NCBI GenBank assembly: GCA_947846985.1
Contig: CANTUZ010000014.1
Span: 4,512,374-4,576,373 of the forward strand
Origin: Fratercula arctica
Taxonomy: Eukaryota; Chordata; Aves; Charadriiformes; Alcidae
Reading direction: 5' to 3'
DNA: 64,000 nucleotides
Each line of letters starts with the position of its first letter. Position 1 is the stretch's first letter. The notes beneath the pieces were generated by a model. That model searched no databases, was not told where the DNA came from, and was given only the letters and a program-made list of their open reading frames with translations. Shown in pieces: positions 37,048-52,000 of this stretch. Position numbers and translations under genes: made by a program.

Positions 37048-40000
37048 TCAGATGGCGACGCTCTCCTGGACGCGGGCGGGGTCCAGGTAGGGGTAGGGCA
37101 GCGCCAGCCCCTCGTTGCGGCGCTGGATGCGGTGGGAGATGGCGGCCAGGCGGCGGCGGAAGGCGGCCAGGAGGCGCCGTGGGGCTGCCCCACTGAAGAG
37201 CTCCTGCGAGCGAGAACCCAACGGGCGCTGGGGGTCGGGGCGGGGGGGGGAGTGTGGGTTATGGGGGGCCCAGACCACTTAGGGGTCATGGGGGTCCCAC
37301 CCAGACATGGGGGTCCCCTGGGGTCCATGGGGGTCTGGGACCACTTGGGGGTCACGGGGGTCCCACCTGGACACCAGGGTCACTTGGGGGTCACAGGGGT
37401 CCCACTGGGACATGTAGGTCCCTTGGGGGGTCACAGGGTTCCCACCTGGATGTGTGGGTCCCATGGGGGTCTGGGACCACTTGGGGGTCATGGTGGGTCC
37501 CACCAGGACACATGGGTCCCATGGGGGGTCCTGGGGGTCCAGGACCACTCGGGGGTCACGGGGGTCCCACCTGGACACCAGGGTCCCTTGGGGGTCACGG
37601 GGGTCGCACTGGGATGTGTGGGTCCCATGGGGGGTCCTGGGGGTCTAGGACCACTTGTGGGTCACAGGAGTCCCACTGGGACGTGTGGGTCCCTTGGGGG
37701 GTCATGGGGGTCTGGGACCACTTGGGGGTCATGGTGGGTTCCACCAGGACACGTGGGTCCCTTGGGGGGTCATGATGGTCCCACCCCAATGTGTGGGTCC
37801 CTGGGGGGTCCTGGGGGTCCGGGACTACTTGTGGGTCGCAGGGGTCCCTCCCATCCCATCCCCCCCCTCACCGGCTCCCCCCCCTCGTAGCTGACGACGC
37901 TGAGCAGGGCCAGGAGGGCGCCGGTGGCCTTGGGGGATGGGAGGGTCCCCAGGAAGAGCTCGGGGGTGGCCTCCTCCTGCCGGGGGGGCGGCGGCCGCTG
38001 CAGCGTCCCTGGCGTGTTGGGCATCCAGGCGGCGTAGTCGTACTTGGGGGGCGGGAAGTTGGGGGTGGGGTGTCAGTGGGGCGCGTGGGCCCCCCAACCT
38101 CCTCCAAGGTCACCTGGCTGCCAACGGGGCCACCCGGGGGATTGGACACATCCCCAAGGCCACTGCGGCCACAAAGGTGGTCCCATGGCCACCTTGGAGC
38201 CCTACGCGGCTGCTTGGGTCTCTCCACACTCCACGTCCCCCCACGTCCCCCAACGTCCCCCCAGATGCCACCAAGGTGGCTCCATGGCCACCTCAGAGCC
38301 CTACATGGCTAGTTGGGTCTCTCCACACTCCATGTCCCCCCACGTCCCCCAACATCCCCCCAGATGCCACCAAGGTGGTCCCATGGCCACCTCAGAGCCC
38401 TACATGGCTACTTGGGTCTCTCCACCCCCCCATGTCCCCCCACGTTCCTCCATGTCCCCCCAGGTGCCACCAAGGTGGCTCCGTGGCCACCTCAGAGCTC
38501 CACATGGGTGCTCGGGTCTCTCCACCCCCGATGTCCCCCCGTGTCCCTCCGTGTCCCCCCAGGTGCCACCTGGCCACTGTTGACGGCCGCGTGCCGGGCG
38601 GAGCAGCAGAAGATGATCATGGTGAGGAACTTCACCAGCTCGGGGCGGCTGCGCAGGGCGGAGGGGAAGCCTGGGGCGGGGGCAGGGCGGGAGCTTGGCG
38701 CTGACCTCACCCACCACGTGTCCACGCGCAGCCCCGCCCATCCCCCCCCGCCTGGCACCGGCACCAGCATGGTGGGACCGTGGCCACCATGTGCTCGTCT
38801 CCTGGCATGACCATGGACATGACCATGCCCGTTCCGTGTCCTGACCATGACCATGGACACGCCCATGTCCCCTCTATGTCTTGACCTTGACCATGGATAT
38901 GCCCATCCCATGTCTTGACCATGGACGCGCCCATTCTGTGTCTTGACCATGCCCATGGACACGCCCATGCCCATTCCGTGTCTTGACCGTGCCCATGCCC
39001 ACTCTATGTCTTGACCTTGACCATGCCCATGACCATGCCCACTCCATACATTGACCATGACCATGGACACGCCTATTCCATGTCTTGACCATGACCATGG
39101 ACATTCCATGTCTTGACCATGGCCACGCCCATGGCCACGCCCATGCCCATCCCATGTCTTGACCATGACCATGACCATGATGACCATGGACACGCCCATG
39201 CCCATCCTGTGTCCTGACCACGGCGTTGGCCATGATCGTGCCCATGCTACAAGTCTGGCCATGACCATGACCATGCTCATGGCCATGATGGTGGCCATGA
39301 ATGTGAGACCTTTGCCATAACAGTGATGGTGGTCATGGTCGTTACTGGGGCATGACCATGGCCAGCACCATGGCCATGACCACAACCATCACCATCACTG
39401 TGGTGTGACCATATTGTGGCCATGACCATGCTGATGATGTGACCATGACCATGACCACGACCATGACCATGATGTGACCATGACCACCACCACGACAGTC
39501 ACCTTCGTCATGGCCATTACTCTAGTGTGACCACAACCATGGCCATGATGGCCACCATCACCACGCATGATCACCATGATGGGACCAAGACCATGACCAT
39601 CACCTTGACAGTCACCTTCATAGTGGCCATTACTGTAGTGTGACCACAACCATGGCCACGATGGTCACCATCACCACGCATCATCATCATGATGGCATGA
39701 CCATGACCACAGCCATGACCGTGATGATGATGTGACCATGACGTGACCATGATCACCACTGCGACAGTCACCTTCATCGTGGCCATTACTGTAGGGTGGC
39801 CACAGCCATGGCCACCATCACCACGCACGGTCATCACCATGATGGGACCACGGCCATGACCATCATGATGATGTGACCACGACCACCATGACAGTCACCT
39901 TCATGGTGGCTATTACTGTAGGGTGGCCACAGCCATGGCCACCATCACCACGCACGGTCATCGCCATGATGTGGCCATGACCGTGACGTGGCCATGACCA

Positions 40001-43000
40001 TCACGACAGTCACCTTGATCATGGCCATTACTGTAGGGTGACCACGACCACGGCCACAATGGCCACCATCCCCACGCACAGTCACCACCGTGATGGGACC
40101 GTGGCCACGACCATCGTGATGATGGGACCACGACCACGACCATGGCCATGACCTCCACCGTGACCGTCACCACGCCCCTACCCGTCTTCTCGTTGCCCAG
40201 GACGGCGTAGGTGAAGATCTCCCCCACCCAGTCCTGCAGCTCGTCATCCTCGGCCACGTCACTGTCCTCGGGGTAGTAGAGTGCCACGATCCCCTCCACC
40301 AAACTGGGCCACCAGAGACACCAGTGAGACACGGAGACAGGTCCCAGCGTCAGCCCTGGCACCTCCCAGCCCTGTGGTCCCTGTCCCCACGTCCCCATCC
40401 CTGGTGCCTCCATCCTCACCACCACCGTGTCCCCACCCTTGTCACCCCCATCACCACTGTCCCCATCCCCGTGTCCTCACCTCCCTGTCCCCAGCCCCAC
40501 GTCTCATCCCCGTGTCCCCATCCCTGTTGTCCCCATCCCCATGTCCCCATCCCCATTGTCCCCACCCCACCTCCCATCCCCATCATCCCATCTCCATCGT
40601 CCCCACCCCAATGTCCCCATGCCCATGTCTCCACCTCCATGTCCCATCCCCATGTCCCCATCCCTGTTGTCCCCACAGCCATGGCCCCACCCCTATGTCC
40701 CACCCCCATGTCCCCACCCCACGCCCCATCCCTGTTGTCCCCGTGGCCATGGCCCCACCCCCATGTCCCCACCCCCCTGTCCCCACCCCACGTCGTTCCC
40801 CCCTCCCCTCGCCCCCCCACCCCACCTCTCGATGGCCCCCCAGATCTCCAGGGCATCATCGCGGTAGGGGTAGTGGGGCAGGTCGGTCACCCCCCGGTTC
40901 TCCAGGTCGTCGGGGACACACAGCTCCGTGTAGGTCAACGCCGCCATCCCTCGGGCCACCAGCTCCAGTGTCCCCTCCCGTCCCAGGGCGGTGGCCTGGG
41001 GACAGCCATCACCCCTCAGTGTCCTCCATCCTCCCCTGTGCACCCCCAGCTCCCCCCAGCCCTGGTGACACCGGAGGGGACAAAGTTGTCCAGGTGCCAC
41101 CAGAAGGGACCTGGGCATCCCGGTGCCACCAGAGGGGACCATGGTGTCCAGGTGTCACCAGAGTGGACTCCAGTGTCCAGGTGCCACCAGAGGGGACCTG
41201 GGGGTCCAGGTGCCACCAGAGGGGACCACAGTGTCCAGGTGCCACCAGAGGGGACCCAGGTGTCCAGGTGCCACCAGAGGGGACCTGGGCATCTGGTTGC
41301 CATCAGAGGGGACCTGGGGGTCCAGGTGCCACCAGAGGGGAGCCCGGCGTCCAGCTGACCTGGTCGATGATCCCCCCAGGGTTGAGCAGCGTCTCCCGGG
41401 CCAAAATGTTGATGTGGAAAGTGAAGAGACAGTGGGGCAGCAGGAGCTGGGGACACAGGGGGACGCTGGGACGTCATGGGGACAGGGGACATGGATGATG
41501 GGGACATGGGACTTTGGGGACTTGTGGACATTGGGCATGGGGATTTGGGGACATGTGGGTGATGGGGACATGGGACTCTGGGGACATGGGGACATGGGAC
41601 ATCATGGGGACATGGGACATCATGGGGACATGGGACATGTGGGCGATGGGGACATGGGACTCTGGGGACATGGGGACACTGGACGTGGGGACACTGGACG
41701 TGGGGACACTGGGCACGGGGCTATGGGGACGTTGGAGATGAGACATGGGAGAGCAGAGGGACGTTGGCCTGGGGGACATGGGGACACGGGACAGGGCAAT
41801 GGGGGTCCATGGGGGATGTGGGGCTGGCGGGCACTGGGGATGGGGGGGGGGGGGACAGCCCCAGGGGACGGGGACGGGTTCGGGGGGCAGATTGGGGGGT
41901 GCTGGGTTTTGGGGTGCCATTTGGGGGCACCTGGTGGCCGTGGGGCAGGTGGTGGGTGGCCAGGGTGAGGGTTGGGGGGCAGTGTGGGGTGGTGTGGGGC
42001 GGTGTGTGGGGCAGCGTGTGGGGCAGTGTGGGGTGCTGTGGGGCGCTGTGGGGCAGTACCTGGTGGACGGGGTGGCCGTGGGGCAGGCGGAGGGTGGCCA
42101 GGGCGAAGGCCTCCCCCAGGAAGTGGCTGTGCAGCAGGTGGGAGACCATCTCGTGCAGGGCGAAGTGGGCCCCCCGCACCCACAGCTTGGCCAGCGCCCA
42201 CCCCCAGGCACCCGCCCCCGGCAGGAAGATGGGCGCCGTGGGGCCGGGGCGCTGGGACAGCTGGGGGGGGGGGAGGGGGGGGGGTCAGCGGGGACGGGGG
42301 GGGACGGGGGGGACAGGGAGGGAAGGGGGGGGACAGCGGGGACAGGGATACAGGAGGTGGGACATGGGGACACCATGGGGACATGGGACATGGGGACACC
42401 ATGGGGACACCATAGGGACCAGGGGGACATGGGACATGGGGCATGGGGACACCATGGGGACATGGGGACATGGGACATGGGGACATGGGACATGGGGACG
42501 CCGTAGGGACATGGGACATGGGACATGGGGACACCATGGGGACATGGGGACATGGGACATGGGGACATGGGGACACCATGGGGACATGGGACATGGGGAC
42601 ATGGGACATGGGGACACTATGGGGACACTATGGGGACACCATAGGGACCAGGGGACATGGGACATGGGGACGTGGGACATGGGGACACCATGGGGACACC
42701 ATGGGGACAAGGGAACACCATGGGGACATGGGACATGGGGACACCATGGGGACACCATGGGGACCAGGGGGACATGGGGACGTGGGACATGGGGACAAAG
42801 GGATATATGGGACATGGGGACTGGGGACAAGGAGGACACAAGGACATGGGGACATAAGGATCCCAGGATATGGGGACACCAGGACAAGGAGACACAAGGA
42901 CATGGGGACAGGGGGACTCTGGGACATGGGGACAGTGTGACTCCAGGACAGGGGGACTCTGGGACATGGGGACACAAAGACATGGGGATGGGGGGACACA

Positions 43001-46000
43001 GGGACATGGGGACTGGGGACATGGGGGCATGGGGACACCAGGGCATGGGGACACGGGGCCACGGGGCCACGGGGCCAGGGGGTACCTGGATGGCGAGGGG
43101 CAGGAGCTGGCGGCGGGGGCTGAGCCAGAGCAGGCAGAGGGGGGCGGCCAGGAAATGGGGCTCCCCCCCCCGGCGCCCCGCGGGGACCCCCTCCAGCAGC
43201 GCGTAGTCGGCCAGGAACAGCCGCCCCCCCTGCGGCAGCCGTGTGTCACCCGCTGCGTCACCCGCTGCATCACCCGCTGTGTCACCCACTGCGTCACCCG
43301 CTGCGTCACCCACTGTGTCACCCACTGTGTCACCCGCTGCGTCACCCACTGCGTCACCCACTGTGTCACCCGCTGTGTCACCCGCTGCGTCACCCACTGT
43401 GTCACCCGCTGCGTCACCCACTGCGTCACCCGCTGCGTCACCCACTGCATCACCCACTGCGTCACCCACTGTGTCACCCGCTGTGTCACCCGCTGCGTCA
43501 CCCACTGGCGTCACCTGCTGCGTCAACCCACTGTGTCACCCACTGCATCACCCACTGTGTCACCCGCTGCGTCACCCACTGCATCACCCACTGTGTCACC
43601 CGCTGCGTCACCCACTGCATCACCCACTGTGTCACCCGCTGCGTCACCCGCTGCATCACCCACTGTGTCACCCACTGTGTCACCCGCTGTGTCACCCACT
43701 GTGTCACCCGCTGCGTCATCCACTGCGTCACCCACTGCATCACCCACTGCATCACCCACTGTGTCACCCGCTGCGTCACCCGCTGCATCACCCACTGCGT
43801 CACCCACTGTGTCACCCGCTGTGTCACCCGCTGCGTCACCCACTGCGTCACCCACTGCGTCACCCGCTGCGTCACCCGCTGCATCACCCACTGTGTCACC
43901 CACTGTGTCACCCGCTGCGTCACCCACTGCGTCACCCACTGTGTCACCCGCTGCGTCACCCACTGCGTCACCCGCTGCGTCACCCACTGCATCACCCACT
44001 GTGTCACCCACTGTGTCACCCGCTGTGTCACCCGCTGCGTCACCCACTGCGTCACCTGCTGCGTCACCCACTGTGTCACCCACTGCATCACCCACTGTGT
44101 CACCCGCTGCGTCACCCACTGCATCACCCACTGTGTCACCCGCTGCGTCACCCGCTGCGTCACCCACTGTGTCACCCACTGTGTCACCTGCTGTGTCACC
44201 CACTGTGTCACCCGCTGCGTCACCCACTGCGTCACCCACTGCATCACCCACTGCATCACCCACTGTGTCACCCGCTGCGTCACCCGCTGCATCACCCACT
44301 GTGTCACCCACTGTGTCACCCGCTGTGTCACCCACTGTGTCACCCGCTGCATCACCCCGGCCCCCCCGGCCCCCCTGCGGCACCCGCTGCATCACCCGCT
44401 GCGTCACCCACTGTGTCACCCGCTGCATCACCCCGGCCCCCCCAGCACCGCATCCCCCCCTGCGGCACCCACTGCGTCCCCCCCGTGGCACCGGCTGCGT
44501 CACCCCGGCCCCCCGAAAACCAGGGCTGGGACCCCCCCAGACCCCCACCCCATCCCAGGCCACTGGGACCCCGCCCAGTGTCAGGGTCCCCGCCCCCCCC
44601 CCCCAACCCCATGGGTGCTCGCCCCCCGGGACCCCCCCACCCTGGATCAATGGGACCCCCCAAACATTGGGGTCCCCTTGACCCAAGGGACCCCCACCCC
44701 ATCCCGGGCGACCAGGACCCCCCAAAACCGAGGGGTCTCCCCCCGGGACCCCCACCCTGCCCCAGAGCCCCCATGTCCCCGTGTCCCCAAATCCCGTGTC
44801 CCTTGTCCCCCTCTGTCCCCATGTGCTCCCCATGTCCCCATGGTGTCCCCATGCCCATGTCCCCATGTCCCTGCACCCCATGGTGTCCCGGTGTCCCTGT
44901 GTCCCCTCCATGTCTCCACAGTGTCCCCATGTCCCCTCTGTGTCCCATGTCCTCGTGTCCCCAAATCCCATGTCCCTTGTCCCCCACTGTCCCCATGTTC
45001 TCTCCATATCCCCATGGTGTCCCCATGTCCCATCTCCCCACATCCCATGGTGTCCCCATGTCCATGTCCCCATGTCCCTGCACCCCATGGTGTCCCGGTG
45101 TCCCCGTGTCCCCTCCATGTCTCCACAGTGTCCCCATGTCCCCTCTGTGTCCCATGTCCTCGTGTCCCCATATCCCATGTCCCTTGTCCCCCACTGTCCC
45201 CATGTTCTCTCCATGTCCCCATGTCCCCATGGTGTCCCCATGTCCCATCTCCCCACATCCCATGGTGTCCCCATGTCCATGTCCCCATGTCCCTGCACCC
45301 CATGGTGTCCCAGTGTCCCCTCCATGTCTCCACAGTGTCCCCATGTCCCCTCTGTGTCCCATGTCCTCATGTCCCCATATCCCATGTCCCTTGTCCCCCA
45401 CTGTCCCCATGTTCTCCCCATGTCCCCACGGAGCCCCCATGTCCCATGTCCCCGTAGCCCACGTCCCTTGTCCCCCACTGTCCCCACGTCCCCCCCCCGT
45501 CTCACCTCCATCTCCCGCTGGAGGGTGGTGGCAGGGCCCAGGCTGGGGGCCACCATGGGGGGGGTGACGGGGAAGTTGGGGGGCAGGCGGGAGCAGCGGC
45601 GCAGCAGGAGGGGGTTCACCCCGCTCAGGTACTGCTCCCCGAAGAAGGCGTCGTCCTGCCAGTGCCGCACCACGTACTCTGGGGACACGGGCACCCGCGC
45701 CGTCACCGCCCCCACCCCCCGGCCCCAGCCCCCTGTGTCCCCTGTCCCCAACCCCCCTGTCCCCCCAAACCCCGCCAGCCCCGGCCCCAAACCCCTGTGT
45801 CCCCAAACCCCTGTGTCCCCCAACCCCCCTGTCCCCAACCCCCCTGTCCCCCCAAAGCCCTGTGTCCCCAAACCCCCCTGTCCCCTGTCCCCTCTGTCCC
45901 CTGTCCCCCAACCCCTCTGTCCCCAAGCCTCCAGGTCCCCCCAAACCCCCCTGTCCCCAAGCTCCCTGGCCCCCAACATCCCCATCCCCAAACCCCCAGG

Positions 46001-49000
46001 TCCCCCCAGACCCCCTGGTCCCCAATCCCCTGTGTCCCCTCTCCCCCAACCCCCCTGTCCCCCCAAAGCCCTGTGTCCCCAAACCCCCCTGTCCCCTGTC
46101 CCCTCTGTCCCCTGTCCCCCAACCCCTCTGTCCCCAAGCCTCCAGGTCCCCCCCAAACCCCCCTGTCCCCTGTCCCCAAGCTCCCTGGCCCCCAACATCC
46201 CCATCCCCAAACCCCCAGGTCCCCCCAGACCCCCTGGTCCCCAATCCCCTGTGTCCCCTGTCCCCCAACCCCCCTGTCCCCAAGCCCCCAGGTCCCCCCA
46301 AACCCCTGTGTCCCCTGTCCCCAAACCCCCGGGTCCCCCCCAGAGCCCCCTGGCCCCAAACCCCCCTGTCCCCTGTCCCCAAAACCCCAGGTCCTCCCAA
46401 ATCCCTGGGTCCCCTGTCCCCCAACCCCCAGGTCCCCCCAGACCCCCCTGTCCCCAAACCCCCCTGTCCCCAAACTCTGGATGTCCCCAAACCCCCGCAT
46501 CCCCTGTCCCCAAACCCCCAAGTCCCTTGTCCCCAAACCCCTGGGTCCCCCCAAGCCCCCAGGTCCCCTGTCCCCAAATGGCCCGTGTCCCCTGTCCCCC
46601 CCCCCCCCCCACGGTGTCCCCCGGGGGCACCCACCGCTGATGGGGGTCCCCGGCTGCCCCAGCGCCTCCCGCACGTCATCGAAGCTGCGCCAGGAGCCAT
46701 CGCAGCCAAGTCCCCGCAGCCGCACCCGCACCTGGCTGGGGACAGGGGACACGGGGACATGGGGACACCAGGGGGACATGGGGACACCACAGGGACATGG
46801 GGACGTGGGGACACCACGGGGACATGGGGACATGGGGACACCACAGGGACACGGGGCCACGGAGACACCATGGGGACACGGGGACATGGGGACACCACAG
46901 GGACATGGGGATGTGGGGACACCACGGGGACACAGGGACGTGGGGACACCATGGGGACACGGGGACATGGGGACATCACAGGGACAAGGGGACATGGAGA
47001 CACTGTGGGGACACGGGGACGTGGGGACACCATGGGGACATGGGGATGTGGGGACACCACGGGAACATGGGGACACTACAGGGACATGGGGACGTGGGGA
47101 CACGGGGACATGGGGACATGCGGACACCATGGGGACGTGGGGACACCATGGGGACATGGGAACATCATGGGGACAGGGGACATGGGGACACCACGGGGAC
47201 ACGGAGCCATGGGGACACCACAGGGACATGGGGACATGGGGACACCATGGGGACATGGAGGGGACATGGGGACACCATGGGGTGTGGGGCCATGGGGACA
47301 CCACGGGGACACGGGGACATGGGGACACCATGGGGACATGGGGACACCATGGGATGTGGGGACATGGGACATGGGGACACCATGGGGACACAGGGATGTG
47401 GGGACACCACAGGGACATGGGGATGTGGGGACACCATGGGGACAGGGGACATGGGGACACCATGGGGACATGGGGACATCATGGGGACAGGGGACATGGG
47501 GACACCACAGGGACATGGGGACGTGGGGACACCACAGGGACATGGGGACACCATGGGGACACGGGGACGTGGGGACACCATGGGGACATGGGGACACCAC
47601 GGGGACAGGGGGACGTGGGGACACCACGGGGACATGGGGACACCACAGGGACACAGGGCCACGGAGACACCATGGGGACATGGGGACACCACAGGGACAT
47701 GGGGATGTGGGGACACCATGGGGACACGGGGACATGGGGACACCACAGGGACATGGGGACGTGGGGACACCACGGGGACATGGGGACACCACAGGGACAC
47801 GGGGACGTGGGGACACCATGGGGACACGGGGACATGGGGACACCACAGGGACATGGGGACGTGGGGACACCACGGGGACATGGGGACACCACAGGGACAC
47901 GGGGCCACGGAGACACCATGGGGACACGGGGACATGGGGACACCACAGGGACATGGGGATGTGGGGACACCACAGGGACACGGGGACGTGGGGACACCAT
48001 GGGGACACGGGGACATGGGGACATCACAGGGACAAGGGGACATGGAGACACTGTGGGGACACGGGGACGTGGGGACACCATGGGGACATGGGGACACCAT
48101 GGGGACATGGGGATGTGGGGACACCACGGGAACATGGGGACACTACAGGGACATGGGGACGTGGGGACACGGGGACATGGGGACACCACGGGGACATGCA
48201 GACACCATGGGGACGTGGGGACATCATGGGGACAGGGGACATGGGGACACCACAGGGACACGGGGACATGGGGACACCATGGGGACATGGGGACACCATG
48301 GGATGTGGGGACATGGGACGTGGGGACACCATGGGGACATGGGGATGTGGGGACACCACGGGGACATGGGGACATCATGGGGACAGGGGACATGGGGACA
48401 CCACAGGGACATGGGGACGTGGGGACACCATGGGGACAGGGGGACGTGGGGACACCATGGGGACATGGGGACACCATGGGGACACGGGAACGTGGGGACA
48501 CCATGGGGACATGGGGACACCACGGGGACAGGGGGACGTGGGGACACCACAGGGACATGGGGACACCATGGGGACACGGGGACGTGGGGACACCACAGGG
48601 ACATGGGGACATGGGGACACCATGGGGACATGGGGACGTGGGGACACCACGGGGACACGGGGCCATGGGGACACCACAGGGACATGGGGATGTGGGGACA
48701 CCATGGGGACATGGGGACGTGGGGACACCACAGGGACACGGGGACATGGGGACACCATGGGGTGTGGGGCCATGGGGACATCATGGGGTGTGGGGCCATG
48801 GGACATGGCGACACCATGGGGACATGGAGGGGCCATGGGGACACCGTGGGGTGTGGGGCCATGGGGACACCACGGGGCCGTGGGGACACGGAGGGGACAG
48901 TGACACTGACGCGGCGGCGGCGCGGGCGGCGATGCTGGCCCGGTGGCCCAGGGGAAAGGCCAGGCTGGGGGACAGCTGGGGGGGGGGGGACGCCGGCGGG

Positions 49001-52000
49001 GACGGTGGTGACGGTGACGGTGACGGTGGTGACGGTGACGGTGACGATGGTGACGGTGACGGTGGTGACGGTGACGCCAGCAGGGACGGGGACGGGGGGG
49101 GTGACGGCGGGGCCGCGGCGGGCGGTGGCCAGGGACAGAGGGCGGGGGGCAGCGCCCGCAGCATCCAGGGCCACCCCGGGGCGTAGGGCGCCCACCTGGG
49201 GGGGACACGGGGCTGCTCCCAGTGCTCCCAGTGCTCCCAGTCACCCACCAGTGACGTGCTCCCAGTGCTCCCCATCACCCACCAGTGACATCCCAGTGCT
49301 CCCAGTGACATCCCAGTCACAGCCCAGTGCCATCCCAGTGCCATCCCAGTGCTCCCAGTGCTCCCAGTCACCCACCAGTCACAGCCCAGTGACATCCCAG
49401 TGCTCCCAGTGCCATCCCAGTGCTCCCAGTGCTCACAGTCACCCACCAGTGACGTGCTCCCAGTGCTCCCCGTCACCCACCAGTCACCGCCCAGTGACAT
49501 CCCAGTGCTCCCAGTGCCCTCCCAGTGCCATCCCTGTGCTCCCAGTGCTCACAGTCACCGCCCAGTGACATCCCAGTGCTCCCAGTGCTCTCCCAGTGAC
49601 ATCCCAGTGCTCCCAGTCACCCACCAGTCACTGCCCAGTGCCATCCCAGTGCTCCCAGTGACATCCCAGTGACATCCCTGTGCTCCCAGTGACATCCCAG
49701 TGCTCCCAGTCACCCACCAGTCACCGCCCAGTGACATCCCAGTGCTCCCAGTGACATCCCAGTGCTCCCAGTCACCCACCAGTCACTGCCCAGTGACATC
49801 CCAGTGCTCCCAGTGTCATCCCAGTGCTCCCAGTCACCCACCAGTGACATCCCTGTGCTCCCAGTGACATCCCAGTGCTCCCAGTCACCCACCAGTCACA
49901 GCCCAGTGCCATCCCAGTGCCATCCCAGTGCTCCCAGTGCTCCCAGTCACCCACCAGTCACAGCCCAGTGACATCCCAGTGCTCCCAGTGCCATCCCAGT
50001 GCTCCCAGTGCTCACAGTCACCCACCAGTGACGTGCTCCCAGTGCTCCCCGTCACCCACCAGTCACCGCCCAGTGACCTCCCAGTGCCCTCCCAGTGCCA
50101 TCCCTGTGCTCCCAGTGCTCACAGTCACCGCCCAGTGACATCCCAGTGCTCCCAGTGCTCTCCCAGTGACATCCCAGTGCTCCCAGTCACCCACCAGTCA
50201 CTGCCCAGTGCCATCCCAGTGCTCCCAGTGACATCCCAGTGACATCCCTGTGCTCCCAGTGACATCCCAGTGCTCCCAGTCACCCACCAGTCACCGCCCA
50301 GTGACATCCCAGTGCTCCCAGTGACATCCCAGTGCTCCCAGTCACCCACCAGTCACTGCCCAGTGACATCCCAGTGCTCCCAGTGTCATCCCAGTGCTCC
50401 CAGTCACCCACCAGTGACATCCCTGTGCTCCCAGTGACATCCCAGTGCTCCCAGTCACCCACCAGTCACCGCCCAGTGACATCCCAGTGCTCCCAGTCAC
50501 CCACCAGTCACAGCCCAGTGACATCCCAGTGCTCCCAGTGCCATCCCAGTGACATCCCAGTGCTCCCAGTGCTCACAGTCACCCACCAGTGACGTGCTCC
50601 CAGTGCTCCCAGTCACCCACCAGTCACCGCCCAGTGACATCCCAGTGCTCCCAGTGCCCTCCCAGTGCCATCCCTGTGCTCCCAGTGCTCACAGTCACTG
50701 CCCAGTGACATCCCAGTGCTCTCCCAGTGACATCCCTGTGCTCCCAGTCACCCACCAGTGACATCCCAGTGCTCCCAGTCACCCACCAGTCACTGCCCAG
50801 TGCCATCCCAGTGCTCCCAGTGACATCCCAGTGACATCCCTGTGCTCCCAGTGACATCCCAGTGCTCCCAGTCACCCACCAGTCACCACCCAGTGACATC
50901 CCAGTGCTCCCAGTGACATCCCAGTGCTCCCAGTCACCCACCAGTCACCGCCCAGTGACATCCCAGTGCTCCCAGTCACCCACCAGTCACTGCCCAGTGA
51001 CATCCCAGTGCTCCCAGTGACATCCCAGTGCTCCCAGTCACCCACCAGTCACCGCCCAGTGACATCCCAGTGCTCCCAGTGCCCTCCCAGTGCTCCCAGT
51101 GACCCACCAGTCACCACCCAGTCCCATCCCAATGCTCCCAGTGCCCCCCCAGTGCCCTCCCAGTGCTCCCAGTCTCATCCTAGTGCTCCCAGTCCTCTGC
51201 CAGTCCAATCCCAGTGCTCCCAGTCCCATCCCAGTGCTCCCAGCAACCTCCCAGTCCCCTTCCAGTGCCCTCCCAGTGCTCCCAGTGCCTCCCAGTCCCC
51301 TCCCAGTGCCCTCCCAGTTTTCCCAGTCCCCTCCCAGTCCCCTCACAGTTTATCCCAGTGCCCTCCCAGTCCCTCTCAGAGCCCTCCTGGTATATCCCAG
51401 TCCCCTCCCAGTGCTCTCCCAGTCCCTCCCAGTGCTCCAAGTCCCCTGCCAGTGCCCTCCCAGCTTATGCCAGTGCCCTCCCAGTTTATCCCAGTGCCCT
51501 CCCAGTACCCTCCAAATGCCCTCCCAGTGTTCCCAGTCCCTCCCTTCCCCTCCCAGTACCCTCCCATTGCCCTCCCAGTTTTCCCAGTCCCCTCCCAGTC
51601 CCCCTCAGAGCCCCCCCGGCTCATCCCAGTCCCCTCCCAGTGCTCCCAGTCCATACTGGAAGGCCTCCTGACGCTCCCTCCGCTCCTCCTGGCGCTGCTG
51701 CAGCAGCTGCGGCTCCTGGGCGGCCACACGCGGTGTCCGGGCTGGGGGACACGGGGGGACACGGGGGGACACGGGGACACGGGGGGACATGGGGGGACAC
51801 ATGGGGACACGGGGGGACACGGGGGGACACGGGGGTCACAGGGGTCATGGGACACAGTCCCCACCAGTGCCTCCAGTTCCCTCCCAGTGCTCCCACTCCC
51901 CATGTCACGGCCGGGGATGGGAGTCACAGGTGGCCCCACGTCCCCACGGTGGCCCCATGGTGGCCCCTTGTCCCCACGTCCCCCCGTGTGTCCCCATGTC

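Noticed and set aside
43235..44430. Regular 12-bp repeats as a possible CRISPR array
   Set aside because: Units are contiguous with no unique spacers, the unit is too short, and the locus is an intron of a vertebrate gene.
49003..49075. Plus-strand frame rich in GDGDGGDGD as a calcium-binding protein
   Set aside because: It is the antisense of the Ser/Pro part of lipoxygenase exon 4. No start, splice context or homology supports a plus-strand gene.
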